Assembly (NCBI RefSeq): GCF_001632805.1
Contig: NZ_CP007220.1
Coordinates: 4,774,001 to 4,838,000 of the forward strand
Direction: 5' to 3'
From: Mycobacteroides chelonae CCUG 47445
GTDB taxonomy: Bacteria > Actinomycetota > Actinomycetes > Mycobacteriales > Mycobacteriaceae
DNA length: 64,000 bases
The notes beneath the pieces were generated by a model. That model was not told the origin of the DNA and made no database searches. It worked only from the letters and a program-made list of their open reading frames with translations. Shown one piece after another: positions 36,301-51,300 of the stretch (positions are counted from its first letter, which is position 1; each line of letters begins with the position of its first letter). Position numbers and translations under genes: made by a program.

Positions 36301-39300
36301 GTTCCGGCAACGCGCGGGTGTCCAGCTTGCCGTTCACCGTCAAAGGCAACGCGTCCAGGACGACGATCACGCTCGGTACCATGTACCCGGGTATGTTGTC
36401 TGCCAATCTATTTCGGAGTGCGGCCGAGTCCACCGCACCCTTCTCCGATTCGGTGACATAACCGACAAGCCGCCTGATCCCCGGTTGGTCCTCGCGGGCG
36501 ATCGCGACCGCCTGAGATACCTCCGCCAGGGCTGACAAAGCGGCTTGCACCTCGCCGAGCTCGATGCGGTACCCGCGGATCTTCACCTGATCATCGGCGC
36601 GCCCGAAATACTGCAGCTGCCCATCGGGACGCCAGGTCACCAGATCGCCGGTGCGGTACATACGCGCACCGGGTTCGCCGAATGGGCAGGCCACGAAGCG
36701 CGATGACGTCAGTCCCGATCTGCCCAGGTAACCGCAGGCCACACCATCACCGGCTACGTACAACTCGCCGACCACGCCGACCGGCACCGGGCGTAGCCAC
36801 TCGTCGAGCACGAACAGCGCCGAGGTCGCGACGGGCGCACCGATCGGCGCGGCACCGGACCCGGCCTTCAACGGTGCACTCATCGACGCGTACACCGTGA
36901 TTTCGGTGGGGCCATAGGCGTTGATCACCGTCCGCCCAGGTGCCCAGCGATCCACTACCTCGCCCGGGCAGGCCTCACCGCCGAGAAGCAGCGCAATCGA
37001 CTCCAGCCCATCCGCCGGCAATGACCCAGCCGCAGAGGGAGTCTGGGTGAGCACGTTGACCTGCTCGCTGACCAACAGTGCGTGGAATTCCTCGGGTGCA
37101 CTAACGACGGACTCGGGCACGATCACCAGACGTGCGCCATCGAGCAACGCGGCCCAGATCTCCCACACCGAGAAATCAAATGCGTAGGAATGACACTGAG
37201 TCCACACCTGGTCCGGCGGCAGGCAAGCGGGCGTCGAGCGCGCCAGGTGGGTCAGATTGTGATGCGTAACGGCCACACCCTTGGGTACCCCGGTGGTTCC
37301 CGAGGTGTAGATGAGGTAGGCGATGTCCTCCGGAGCCGCGGCCCGCAGCGCGGTACCGAGCTTAGCGTCCGCCAGGGTGTCATCGAGATCGGACATATCG
37401 CCGACATCGATGACCACCAACCCGCGACCGTCCAACCGCTCGGCCAGACCGCCGGTGGTCATCGCGACGACGGGCGCCGCGTCGGCCAACATGAACTCCA
37501 TCCGGGCCGCAGGCGCCGCCGGGTCGATCGCGAGATATGCCGCACCGGACTTCAGTACTGCCAGCATGGAGACGATCGCTTCGGCGGATCGCTCCATCAG
37601 CAGCGCAACGCAACCTCCAGGCCCCGCGCCCTGCGCGATTAGCATGTGCGCCAAGAGATTTGCAGCACTGTCGAGTTGCCGATATGTCATCGAACGTACG
37701 CCGTCGGTGATCGCGACCGACTCGGGTGCGCGCGTCACCTGCTCGCCGAACAACTCGGGGACCGACACCGGGGCACTTCCCGTTCGGCACAACATCGCTC
37801 GATTACCCATCACGTCAAGGCGAGTGTGTTCCTCACTATCAACCACATCGATCGATGACAGATGCTGATCCACATCGGTGGTCATCGCCACCAGCACCCG
37901 TTCGAACCGATTGATCAGTGTTTCGATGCTGGCCCGGTCAAACACATCGGTGCGGAACTCCACCGTCCCGCCGATCCCGGCAGGATCACCGGTGTGCGTG
38001 CGGCGTTCGGCCATGGAGAAGCTCAGATCCATGCGGGCTGTCTGGGTGTCCGCCGCCATCTGGGTCACCGTTAGATCACCGAGTGCCAGTCCTGGTCCGG
38101 TCTCGCCGCCACCTTGTCCGGGGACGTTCTGCCACCCCAGCGCCACCTGGACCAGCGGGTGGTGGGTCAATGACCGAGTGGGATTGAGCCGATCGACGAG
38201 CACTTCGAAAGGCACGTCCTGGTTTTCGTAGGCAGCCAGGCTCCGTCCTCGCACCTGGGCAAGCAGCTCTGCCACCGTCGGATCACCAGTCAAGTCCACC
38301 CGTAATACCAGGGTGTTGACGAAGAATCCGATCAGCTCATCGAGAGCAGGGTCGCTGCGCCCCGCAATCGGGAATCCGACGGCGACATCAGTGCTTCCAC
38401 TGAGCTTGCCCAGCAGCACCCCGAGGGCGGCCTGCAGCACCATGAAGCTAGTCGCGTTGTGTTCCCTTGCCACCCTGGCGATCTGCTGCTGTAGCGTGAC
38501 AGGCCAGTCCAGGGACACGGTGTCACCCCGCTGGTCCGCAGCCGGCGGGTAGGGCCTGTCGGTCGGCAACTCGATGCGCTCGGGCATGCCCGACAGCGCC
38601 TCCTGCCAGTGCGCCACCTGCGTCGCTATGCGGCTGCCACCGTCATCAAGATCACCCAGTTCGGTGCGCTGCCACAGCGTGTAGTCGACGTACTGGACCG
38701 CCAAGGGTGCCCATCCGGGGGCCTGTCCCGCGGACCGGCTGGCGTAGGCCACTCCCAGATCGGCCACCAGCGGCGTGATCGACCAGGCGTCCGCTGCAAT
38801 GTGGTGTACAACCGCGGCCAGCACATGTTCGTCACCGGTGATGCGGAAAAGCTGTGCTCGCAATGGTATTTCGGTGGCCAGGTCAAATGTGTGGCGCGCC
38901 GCCTCACCGATGGCCTCTTGCAGTTGACCCGCCGACCAACCGGTGGCATCGACGACGTGCCAGCCGAACTGCGCGTGCTCGGATGGCAGGATCCGCTGCT
39001 GCGGCACTCCCGCTGCCGCCTGAAACAGCGTGCGCAGACTCTCGTGGCGGGCCACCACATCGGCCAGCGCCGCGCTCAGCGCGTCGACATCCAGATTCCC
39101 GCTGATCCGAAGAGCCGTCGCCATGTTGTAAACCGGTGAGGGCCCTTGCAATTGGTCCAGGAACCACAACCGAGACTGGGCAAACGACAGTGGAACCTCC
39201 GCGGGACGCTCGACCGCGACCAACGGGGAGACGGTGTGCGACTTTCCGGCGATGCGCGGTGCCAATTGGGCCACGGTGGGCGCCTCGAACACGGTACGCA

Positions 39301-42300
39301 CCGAGATGGCGGTATCTAAGTCGGCGTTGATCGCGGCGATCAGACGCATCGCGGACAGCGAGTCCCCACCCAGATCAAAGAAGGAGTCGTCGACTCCGAC
39401 ACGTTCGACGTCCAGCACCCGTGCGTAAATTCCGGTCAGGATCTCCTCGGTAGGAGTGCCGGGCGCACGGTAGTGATCGATGTCGTGATACTCCGGTGCG
39501 GGCAAGGCGCGGGTGTTGAGCTTGCCGTTGGTGGTCATCGGCAACGTCTCGAGTACGACAACCGCAGCCGGAACCATGTAGGCCGGTAGTTGCTCGGCCA
39601 ACTGGGTGCGCAACTTGGCAGGGTTCGTTGTTCCGGTTACGTAGCCGACCAGACGCTTGTCTCCGGGGCGGTCCTCTCGTGCGATCACCGCTGCGCGCTC
39701 GACGCCGTCCAACCCCGCCAATACCGTCTGGATTTCGCCGAGTTCGATGCGGTATCCGCGAATCTTGACCTGCTCATCGGCACGGCCCAGGTAATCCAAT
39801 TGCCCGTCGGCGCGCCAACGCACCAGATCGCCGGTGCGATACATCCGCTGCGGCGCTGTTCCCGCGCCGACAAAAGGGCACGCCACAAAGCGTGAGGCCG
39901 TCAAACCGGTCCGGCCCACATACCCGACGCCCACACCCCGACCAGCGATGTACAACTCGCCGACCACACCGGGTGGTACCGGACGTAACGCGCCGTCCAG
40001 CACGAACATCGCCGCGCCCTGGACCGGCACACCGATCGGGGGCGCCCCCGTGCCGACCGCCAAAGACGCTGTCCTGGAGGCACAAATTGTGGTCTCGGTC
40101 GGCCCGTAGGCGTTGACCATGCACCGTCCGGCCGCCCAGCGGTCCACCACCTCACCCGAACAAGGCTCACCGGCCACCAACAAGGACACCGATCCCAAGG
40201 ACTCGGGTGCCAGCATCGCGACGGCCGAGGGGGTCTGGCTCAACGCGCTGACCTGTTCGTTCACCAATAGGGCGGTGAGGTCTTCGGGTGATCGTGTCAC
40301 CGACTCCGGCACGACCACCAGCCGGCCTCCGTGTAGCAGCGCTCCCCAGATCTCTTCGACCGATGCGTCGAAGGCGTAGGAGTGCCACTGCGCCCAGACC
40401 CCGCCCGCCAGGAAAGTTTCTTGTGTCCCTAACAACTGGGTCACGTTGTGGTGCGTGATTGCAACGCCTTTGGGCACGCCAGTGGTTCCCGAGGTGTAGA
40501 TGATGTAGGCGATATCGTCCGGGCTGGGTACCTGTCGTGCGGACTCCGCGGCAGGGGCGGCGAAATCAGCGCTATCGCAGATGTCCATGACCACTAGGTC
40601 ATAACCGGCCATCCGATCGGCCAGCCCCGCTGTTGTCAGTGCGACGACCGGTGCAGCGTCGGCGAGCATGAACTCGATCCGCGCGTCGGGCAGCGCGGGG
40701 TCGATCGGCAGGTACGCGGCCCCGGTCTTGAGCACAGCCAGCATCGCCACGATCGCTTCCGCGGAGCGCTCAGCCAGCAGCGCCACACATCCGCCCTGGC
40801 GCACTCCATGTGTGGTGAGGCGGTGTGCCAACCGATTTGCGGCATCGTCGAGTTCCCGGTAGGTCATGCCGCGTCCGTCGAAACTGATCGCGACAGACTC
40901 CGGCGTGCGCATGGCCTGTTCGGTGAACAACGCCGGAATTGACATCGGGAGCGGTGCCGGGGCCGCCAAAACCGCCCGGTTGCCCCAGTTGTCGATACGG
41001 GCGTGTTCTGGCTCGTCCAGCAGATCAATGGCCGAAAGTCGCTGGGCGGGATCGGCTGTCATCGCCGCCACGACTCGCCGCCACCGTTCGACCAGTGTTT
41101 CGATGCTGGACGTGTCGAACACGTCGGTGCGGAATTCGACCGCACCGCCGATACCTGCGGGTTCACCGGCCTGGGTCCAGCGCTCTCCCAACGAGAACGT
41201 CAGGTCCATCCGGGCGGTCTGGGTGTCCACGGTCAGCGGGGAGACCTGTAGATCACCAAGACGCAGTCCGCCAGCAGGGCCGGTGTCTTGCCACGGCAGG
41301 TTCTGCCAGGCCAGCGCGACCTGCACGAGCGGGTGGTGAGTCAGGTTCCGGACGGGATTGAGCCGCTCCACCAGAACCTCGAAGGGAACGTCCTGATGCT
41401 CAAACGCTGCCAGACTGCTCTGCCGCACCTGCGCCAACAACTCTGCCACGGTGGGGTCACCGGCCACATCGACGCGCAGCACCAGGTTGTTGACAAAGAA
41501 TCCCACCAGCTCGTCCAGTGCCGGGTCGCGGCGCCCGGCGATCGGGAAGCCCACGGCCACATCGGAAGTTCCGCTGATCCGGGAAAGCAGCACGGCCAGC
41601 GCCGCCTGCATCACCATGAAGCTGGTCGCTCCGTGCTCACTCGCCGCCGCGCGCACTTGCTGCTGTAATTCGGCCGGCCACTGGACCAGCACGGTGGCGC
41701 CGCGCTGATCGGCTACCGGCGGATAGGGCCGATCGGTGGGCAGCGCCACTCGATCAGGGAGACCCGCCAGGGCGTCTTCCCAATAGGACAACTGCGCGGC
41801 GATGGCACTGTCGCTGTCGTCGAAATCGCCCAGCTGCGCACGCTGCCACAGCGTGTAATCCGCATACTGCACCGCCATCGGCTCCCAATCGGGAACTGTG
41901 CCGCCGCATCGGCTCGCGTACGCCACGCTCAGATCACGCACCAGCGGGGTGAGGGACCATCCGTCAGCAGCAATGTGATGTACCACGGCCACCAACACGT
42001 GCTCGTCCGCGGTAACGCGGAAAAGCGTAGCTCGCAAAGGAATTTCGGCGGCGAGGTCAAAACTGTGACAAGCCGCGGATGCCACGGCCTCGTCCAGTCG
42101 GCTCGGCGACCACGTCGTGGCATCAACGACATCCCAGCCGAACTCTGCCTCGTCGGCGGGCATCACGACCTGCCGAGGAACTCCATCGGGCGCCTCGAAG
42201 CGTGTGCGCAGGCTTTCATGTCGGCCGATCAGGTCCGCCAGTGCCGCCCCCAGTGCGCTGGTATCCAGGCGCCCATGTAGCCGCAGACCCACCGGCATGT

Positions 42301-45300
42301 TGTAAACCGGTGAGGGGCCTTGTAGTTGATCGACAAACCACAATCGATTTTGGGCGAACGAGAGTGGAATGACCGAAGGACGATCTTGCCTCACCAACGG
42401 GTCCAGCCGACCCGTGCCCGCACCGATACGCGGGGCCAACTGGCCAACGGTGGGCGCTTCGAAGACCGCGCGCGCGGAAAGATCCGTATCCAGGTTGGCA
42501 TTGATCGCCGCAACCAGACGCATGGTCGAGACCGAATCGCCGCCGAGGTCAAAGAAGGAGTCGTCAACTCCCACACGTTCCACATCGAGGACGCGGGCGA
42601 AGATTCCGGTGAGAATCTCTTCGACCGCCCCTGCCGGAGCACGGTATTGATCGACATCCTGGTAGTCCGGTGCCGGTAGTGCCCGCGTATCGAGCTTGCC
42701 GTTGACCGTCATCGGCAATGTCGGCAGGGAGACCACCGCGGCGGGCACCATGTAGCCCGGCAGCCGATCGGCCAACGCGTTGCGTGCGGTGACCGCATCG
42801 GCGCTCCCGGTGATGTAACCGACCAGGCGCTTGTCTCCCGGGCGGTCCTCGCGGGCGATCACCGCCGCCTGCTCCACGCCCGGCAGCGCGATCAGCGCCG
42901 ACTGGATTTCGCCAAGTTCGATGCGGTATCCGCGAATCTTGACTTGCTCATCGGCGCGGCCCAGGTAGTCCAATTGCCCATCGGCGCGCCAACGCACCAG
43001 ATCGCCGGTGCGGTACATGCGTGTTCCGGGCTCACCGAACGGGCAGGCCATGAACCTCGACGCGGTGAGGCTCGAGCGGCGCCAATACCCCATGCCGACC
43101 CCCGCACCGGCCAGATACAACTCACCGACCACGCCTTGGGGTACCGGCCGCAACCACTCGTCCAGCACGAAGAACGCCGCCCACGCCGTCGGTGACCCGA
43201 TCGGCGGTGCCCCCTCTCCTGCGGAGAGGGGTGCGCTGGCGCACAACCACATCGTGGTCTCCGTGGGACCGTAGACGTTGACCATGACCCGGCCCGGCGC
43301 CCAGCGATCCACCAATGCAGGTGGGCAAGGCTCCGCGCCGATCACCAATGACGCCGCCTCCAGGCCATCCACGGGCAGCATCGACACCGCCGACGGGGTT
43401 TGTGTCAGCACAGTCACCTGTTCGCGCATCAGCAGCTCGTGGAACTCCTGCGGCGAGCGGGCCACCGATTCGGGCACCACAACCAACCGCCCCCCGTGCA
43501 GCAGGGCCCCCCAGATCTCCCACACCGAGAAGTCGAACGCATACGAGTGGAACTGCGTCCACACCTGTTCCGGCCCCAGCGGCACGCCGATCCGCAGCGA
43601 GTCGAACAGCTGGGTCACGTTGCGCTGCGTTACCGCAACGCCTTTGGGCAGCCCGGTAGTACCCGAGGTGTAAATGATGTGTGCCATGTCGTCCGGGGCC
43701 GGAGCCGGCAGAGGGGTACTCGGCTGGGCGGCGACTGCCGGGTCATCGACATCGAAGACTGCCAGGCCGTGTCCGGTGAAGCGGTCGAGGAACGTGGTCG
43801 TGGTGACGGCCACGATCGGCCCAGCGTCAGACAACATGAACTCGACACGAGCCTGTGGCAGCGCCGGATCGATCGGCAGATAGGCCGCGCCGGTCTTGAG
43901 TACTGCCAAGATCGCCACGACCGCCTCGGCGGAACGCGAGAACATCAATGCCACCCGCTGGCCGGGGCCTACTCCTTCGCCAATAAGCCTGTGCGCCCAC
44001 TGATTCGCGGACTCCTCCAGCTCCCGATACGTCAACGTCCGGTTGCCGCAGACCAGCGCCACCGCCCCTGGAACACGCGCCACCTGAGCGGCAAACAGCT
44101 CCGGCACTGTCGCCGACTCGGGCAGATCGGTCAGCACGGTCCGGTTGCCCCACTGCTGCAGACGGGTGCGCTCGGTTCCGTCCAGCATCTGCAACGAGGA
44201 CAACGACCGACCTGGCTCGGCCGTCATCGCTACCAGCACCGCCTCCATCCGGCGGGCGAGGGCTTCGATCTCGGCCGGTTCGATGACTGCGGTGTCGTAT
44301 TCGATACGCAGACGCAGTTCCTCACCGGGTATCGCTTGCATCGTCAGCGGATAATCGGTCGATTCGTGGGTGGTGATCTCGGCGATGCTGATCCCGTCAG
44401 CACCTGACAATGCGCCGCCGTCCACCGGGTAATTCTCAAATACGAACAGGGTGTCAAAGAGTCGATCATGGTCAACGACTCGGTGGATCTCACTAAGCGA
44501 GAGATGTTGATGATCAAGCGTCTTGGCGTAGGAACATTTTAATTGATCGAGCAGATCGACGGTGGTCGTCCGCGCGGTGATGTCCGCACGCACTGGCACC
44601 GTGTTGATCAGCAGGCCCACCATCGACTCTGCGCCTGCTACTTCGGTCGGTCGTCCGGACACCACGGTGCCGAAGGCAACGTCGTGCTGGCCGGTCAACG
44701 CGGTGAGCAATAGCGCCCAGGCGCCCTGCAACACAGTGTTGACGGTGGTGTGCTGCGATCGCGCTAACTCTCCAACTGCCCGAGTGGTGTACGCGGGCAC
44801 CCGATAGGTACGCATCCCCCGTTGCCCCGGAACGGATTTCTGCGCCGTCGCGACAAGAGTTGGTGTGTGGAAACCCGCCAATACCTCACCCCACGCGGCG
44901 TGAGCAGCGGCCTGATCCCGGTCGGCCAGCCAGCTGATGAAGCTCCGGTACGGCGTGGCGGTCGGCAGCCGATGCCCGCGATAACTGGCGAAGATCTCGT
45001 GCAACAAGATCGGCAACGACCAGCCATCGAGGACGATGTGGTGATTGGTGAGTACAAATCGGTGCCGATCATGTGCGGTGCGAATCAAGGCCACCCGGAA
45101 GGCCGGCGGATCGGCCAAATCGCACACTGCGGCACGTTCAGCGGCACACACCCGCTGGACTTGCCCTTCGGTTTCGGCACTGAGAAATTCGATCTCGGTG
45201 TCGATACCCAGATCGACATATCGCCACCCCGCGATGGGATCCACGGGGATGATCTGTACCGGCTGGTCGAACTGCCCGCAGAATCTGGCCGCCAGGTGAG

Positions 45301-48300
45301 GGTGGCGGCCTACCACCGTTTGCACCGCATCATGTAGCCGATGCCGATCGAGTGGGCCGTTGACCGCGATGTCCAACTGCACCACGTACAGATCCTCGGG
45401 CCCGCCACCCGTACCGCTGTGAAAGATCAGGCCCTGCTGTAATGCACTCAACGGCAGCACATCTGCTATCCGGTACTGCTGCTGTAACACGTCGAGCTGC
45501 CGCTGGCTCAGTCGAGCCGGCGTGATATCCGACGGGGTCAGCCCACCCCCACCGTGTCGCACGTGCGCACAGATGCCGACCAGTGCGTCGAACCACAGTT
45601 GGCTCAAACGGGTGGCCTGAGCATGGTCGAGCACTGACGATGCCCACGTCCAGTTGGCTTGTAACCGTGGCCCGGTACCGGTGTCAAGGACGCCGGCGTC
45701 GAGTGCCACGGTATGGGTCAACGGCATCGGAATCACCGCAGCGGCACCGGCCGACGACATGCTCTGGGCGGCGATCCGCCACATACCATCGGATGATTCG
45801 GTACCCGCACCGCCCAGCCGACCCAAATAGTTGAACGCGATCGCCGGGTCGGCGGTATCCAGGTCGATGTCGGGGTTCAGGTAGCGCAGCAGGCCGTAGC
45901 TCAGTGCATCCGGCAGCGAACGAATCTGCTCCTTGGCGCCCTTGATCACCGCACCCAACGACACATCACCGGCCACCACCTGCGACCAGGACAGACCACC
46001 CACCGCCAACGCCACCGGGTACTTGGCAGTGAACCACCCCACCGTGCGCGAGAGATCGACGCCGGCGGCGAGATCCTCGTGGCGCCCATGTCCTTCGACG
46101 TCGATACCGACCGGCGCAGCCCCGGTACCCGAGAATTCTGCCACCGCCAGACCAAGTGCGATCAACAGGATGTCTTGCGGCCCCGCATGGAACGCGGAGG
46201 GAACGTCGCCAAGAAGCGCTCTAGTAGTGGCGGTGTCGAGCGATACCGACAGTTGCCCGGCATTCTCGTGGGTGTCGATCCCGGGGCGTGCCACCGGTAA
46301 CACCGCAGGGGTCTGCGCCACCCGTCGCCATGTCTGCGCTTGCTGCTCGACCTCGGGACTGCGCGCATGCACATTCAACAGCTCGGCCCATCGCTGGAAC
46401 GACGTCCCCGTGCGCGGTAGTACCACGGGTTGCCCGCCGCCATGCTGCGCCCATGCAATATTGATGTCTTCCAAAAGAATTCGCCACGAGACCCCATCAA
46501 CGGCGACGTGATGGACGATCAGCGCGAGCTGTGCGGTCGAGGCCACCCACAGCGCGTTTACCATGACTCCTGCCGCCGGGTTCAGCCGCGACCGCGCCCC
46601 GACCAACTCCTCATCGGACAACGCATCCACCACCTGCAGGCACTCTCGCGCCTGAACCGCGCCCGGGTCGGTCACCGTCAAGGACCATCCGCCCATGCCA
46701 TCGTCTTCGACACGGATACGCAGCGCCGCATGACGATCCAGCAAGGCCTGCAGCACCGTCACGACGTCGGCCTCGGTGATATCGGCGGGGGCCTGCAGCA
46801 CTACCGCCTGATTGAACTCACCAATTGGGCCATCAATATCGTTTAGCCACCGCAAGATTGGAGTGGCCGGAACCGGCCCAACCCCTTCATCGATCGGTCC
46901 GCGGGTGTCTGTGGCCACATCGACGACGCGCGCCAACCGGGCAACGCTCTGCTCAACGAAGACATCGCGCGGCCGGCACACCAGGCCTGCCACCCGGGCC
47001 CGCGACACCACCTGCATGGACAGAATACTGTCGCCGCCCAGATCGAAGAACGAGTCATCGACGCCGACCCGCTCCAGGCCCAGCACCTGAGCGTAGATAT
47101 CCGCGAGAACCTCTTCGACGGCGTCTGCCGGGGCGCGATACCGTTCGTGGTCAAGGTAATCGGGCGCCGGAAGGGCGCGGGAGTCGAGCTTTCCGTTGAC
47201 CGTCAACGGCATGGCGTCCACGACCACGATCGCCGCGGGCACCATGTAGGCCGGCAGACGGTCGGCCATCGCGTGACGCAGGTCGCCAGGATCGGCAGTG
47301 CCGGTGATGTAGCCCACCAGACGCTTATCCCCCGGCCGATCCTCGCGTGCGATCACCACTGCCTGCCCGACATCGCCCAGGGCCGCTAGAACGGCCTGCA
47401 CCTCGCCGAGTTCGATGCGATGACCACGGATTTTGACCTGCTCGTCGGCCCGCCCGCGATAGTGCAACTGCCTGTCTGATCCCCAGCACACCAGGTCCCC
47501 GGTGCGATACATCCGACGCGCCGGCATTCCCGCGCCGACAAACGGACAGGCCACAAAACGGGACGCGCTCAAGCCGGTTCGGCTCACGTAGCCGTAGCCC
47601 AATCCCGCACCGGCCACATACAGTTCACCGATCACACCCGCTGGGACCGGACGCAGCCATTCGTCGAGTACAAAGAGCGCGGCTTCGGGTACCGGCGAAC
47701 CGATCGGCACACCCTGCCCGACTTGTAGTGGTGCGCTGATCGCCACACACATCGTGGTCTCGGTGGGTCCGTAGGCATTGATCATCACCCGCCCGGGCGC
47801 CCACTGATCGACCACTTCCGGCGGGCAGGCTTCACCAACGACCACCAGCGCCGCCGATTCCAGACCTTCTCGTGGTAACACGCCTACCGCCGAAGGTGTT
47901 TGAGTGATCACGCCGACGCGCTGACGAACCAGCAAGGCATGGAAGTCCTCCGGCGAGTTCGTCACCTCCTCCGGGACCACCACAACCTGTCCGCCCCGCA
48001 GCAGCGCACCGAAGATCTCCCACACCGAAACGTCGAATGCCAGGGAATGCGCCTGCGACCAGACTCCGGAGTGCGGCAACCCGACGTCGAGCGTCTCGAG
48101 AAGCTGCGTCACGTTGTGATGGCTGAGCGCCACGCCCTTGGGCACGCCCGTCGTGCCCGAGGTGTAGATCAGATATGCGATATCGTCCGCGCCCGGCATG
48201 GGCAGCGTCCTGCAGAGCTCAGCCGCATCGGAATCGGCATCGAGATTGTCGATATCGATGATCGTCAGGCCATCGCGATCCAGCCGATCGGCCAGATCGG

Positions 48301-51300
48301 CGGTGGTCACCGCCACCGCCGGCCCGGCGTCGGCCAACACGAACTCCAACCGCGCATCGGGCACCGACGGATCGACCGGCAGATACGCGGCTCCGGTCTT
48401 GAGAACGGCCAGGATGGCCACAATGGCCTCGGCCGACCGATTCAACAACAGCGCGACATACTGCCCCGAGCCCACACCCCGCTTGATCAGCAAGTGCGCC
48501 AATCGATTCGCGGAATCATCGAGCTCGCGGTAAGTCAATGAACTCACGCCGTGAGTCACCGCGACCGCTTCGGGAGTGCGCATCACGTGCTCGTGGAAAA
48601 GCTCGGGAATCGACACCGGTCGCGGCGCATGCCTCAGCAGCGACGCGTGGTTGCCCAGTGCGGCAAGACGATCATGCTCAGCCTCATCGAGTACGTTCAC
48701 CGACGACAACCGCATCATCGGGTCTGCCGTCATGGCCGTCAGCACGCGCTGAAGCCGCTCTACCAGCACCGTGATCGATTCGGCGTCAAACACGTCGGTG
48801 CGGAACTCGACCGTCCCACCGATTCCCGCTGGTTCACCGGACTTCGTCCGGCGTTCGGCGAGCGAGAAGTTCACGTCCATTCGTGCTGTGTGTGTTTCCA
48901 CCGGCATCGAGGTGACACGCAGATCGCCCAGCACCGCGTTGGCCGCTGAATCATTGATGTCTTGCCCGGCGACGTTCTGCCAGGCCAACGCCACCTGAAT
49001 CAGCGGGTGATGCGACAGGGAACGGGTCGGGTTCAGTCGCTCGACGAGTACCTCGAACGGCACGTCCTGGTGTTCGTAGGCGGCTAGGCTGCGTGCGCGC
49101 ACCTGCGCCAGAACCTCGGAGACGGTGGGGTCGCCGGTTAGGTCGACCCGCAGCACCAACGTGTTGACGAAGAACCCGACCAGTTCATCGAGCGCTGGGT
49201 CACGGCGTCCGGCGATGGGGAAGCCCACCGCCACATCAGAACTGGAGCTGAGGTTGGACAGAAGAGCCAGCAGTGCCGCCTGCACCACCATGAAGCTGGT
49301 CGCGTTGTGTTCGCGAGCCACCCGCGCAACCTGCTGCTGCAACTCGACGGGCCAGTCGATCGCGATGGTCGCCCCGTGGTGCTCGGCCACCAGTGGGTAC
49401 GGCCGATCCGTGGGCAGGGCGATGCGTTCGGGCATCCCGGTCAACGCCCCTTGCCAATAGGCGAGCTGTCCCGCGATGCGGCTGTCGCCGTCCTCAAGAT
49501 CCCCGAATTGTGCACGCTGCCAAAGGGTGTAATCGGCATATTGCACCGACAGATCAGTCCAACCCGGAGTCCGTCCCAGGCACCGCGCGGTATAGGCCAC
49601 CCCCAGGTCGGCGACTAACGGGGTGATCGACCAGCCATCGGCAGCGATGTGGTGCACCACCGCAGCGAGCACGTGCCTTTCCTCGGAAATGCGGAACAGT
49701 GTTGCCCGTAAGGGGATCTCGGTGGCCAGATCGAAAGTATGCCGTGACGCTGCGTCCACGGCCCGCTGAAGCTGTGAGACGGTCCAGTCTGCCGCGTCGA
49801 CGATCTGCCAGCCGAAATCGGCGCTGCCCGAATCCCGCACCACCTGGCGAGGGACGCCACCGGGGGCGACGAACACGGTGCGCAAGCTCTCATGACGCCC
49901 CACCACATCAGCCAGCGCCGCACCCAACGCGTCGACATCGAGTGTTCCGTCCATCCGGAACGCAGCCGTCATGTTGTAGACCGGGGACGGTCCCTGCAAC
50001 TGATCCAGAAACCACAGTCGCGATTGGGCGAATGACAACGGAACGGCAGCGTGCCGCTCGACTGCCACCAACGGCTCCAGTCGCGCCTCTTCCCCACCGA
50101 TGCGACCGGACAACTGTGCAGCCGTCGGCGCATCGAACAAGTCGCGCACGGCAATACCGGCGTTCAGTGACTTGTTGATCGCGGCAATCAGACGCATCGC
50201 GGACAGCGAGTCTCCGCCCAGGTCAAAGAATGAGTCATCAACGCCAACACGCTCGAGTCCCAGGGCACGAGCGAAGGCGTCGGTCAGGATCTCCTCGACG
50301 GGGCTCGCGGGTGCCCGATAGTGGTCACCGCCGAGGTATTCCGGTACCGGTAGTGCACGGCGATCAAGCTTGCCGTTGACTGTCAGTGGCAACGCATCTA
50401 TCGCCACAACCGCGGTCGGCACCATGTAGCTCGGCAGCCGCTCGGCCAGCAATGTCCGAATCTGGCTCGGGTCGGCGGTACCGGTGATGTACCCGACCAG
50501 ACGCTTCTGTCCGGGTTCATCTTCACGAGCGAGGACCGCGGCCTGAGACACTCCGTCGAGTGCCGCCAGTGCCGCCTGGACTTCACCAAGCTCGATGCGA
50601 TAACCGCGAATCTTGACCTGTTCGTCAGCGCGCCCCAGGTAGTGCAGCTGTCCATCCGCGCTCCACCGCACCAGATCTCCGGTGCGATACATGCGCGCAC
50701 CGGGCTCACCGAACGGGCAGGCCACAAACCGAGAAGATGTCAAACCTGAACGGCGCCAGTAGCCCAGACCCACACCGCGGCCCGCGACATACAACTCACC
50801 GACCACCCCTGGCGCCACCGGACGCAACCACCCATCCAGCGCGAACAGCGCCGCACCCGATGCCGGTGCGCCGATCGGCACCGCAGACCCGGTGGTGAGC
50901 GGTTCGCTCAGCGATGCGTACACCGTGGCCTCGGTCGGGCCGTAGGCGTTGATCATCACGCGTCCAGGTGCCCAGCGCTCCACCAGCTCCGGTGGACAAG
51001 CCTCTCCCGCCACCACCAGCGCCGTCGAGTCCAGTCCCAGTGGCGAGATCATGCCCGCCGCCGACGGGGTTTGGCTCAACACCGTCACCTGTTCGGCGAC
51101 AAGCAAGGCGTGGAAGTCTTCGGGCGATGCGGAGACTGGTTCGGGCACCACCAATAGGCGCGCCCCATGCAGCAGTGCGCCGAAGACTTCCCACACCGAA
51201 ACATCGAAGCTGTAGGAATGCCACTGAGCCCACACCTGTCCCGGCTCCGACAGGACGTTGACACCCAGCGATCCGAACAGTCCGGGTACGTTGCGATGCG

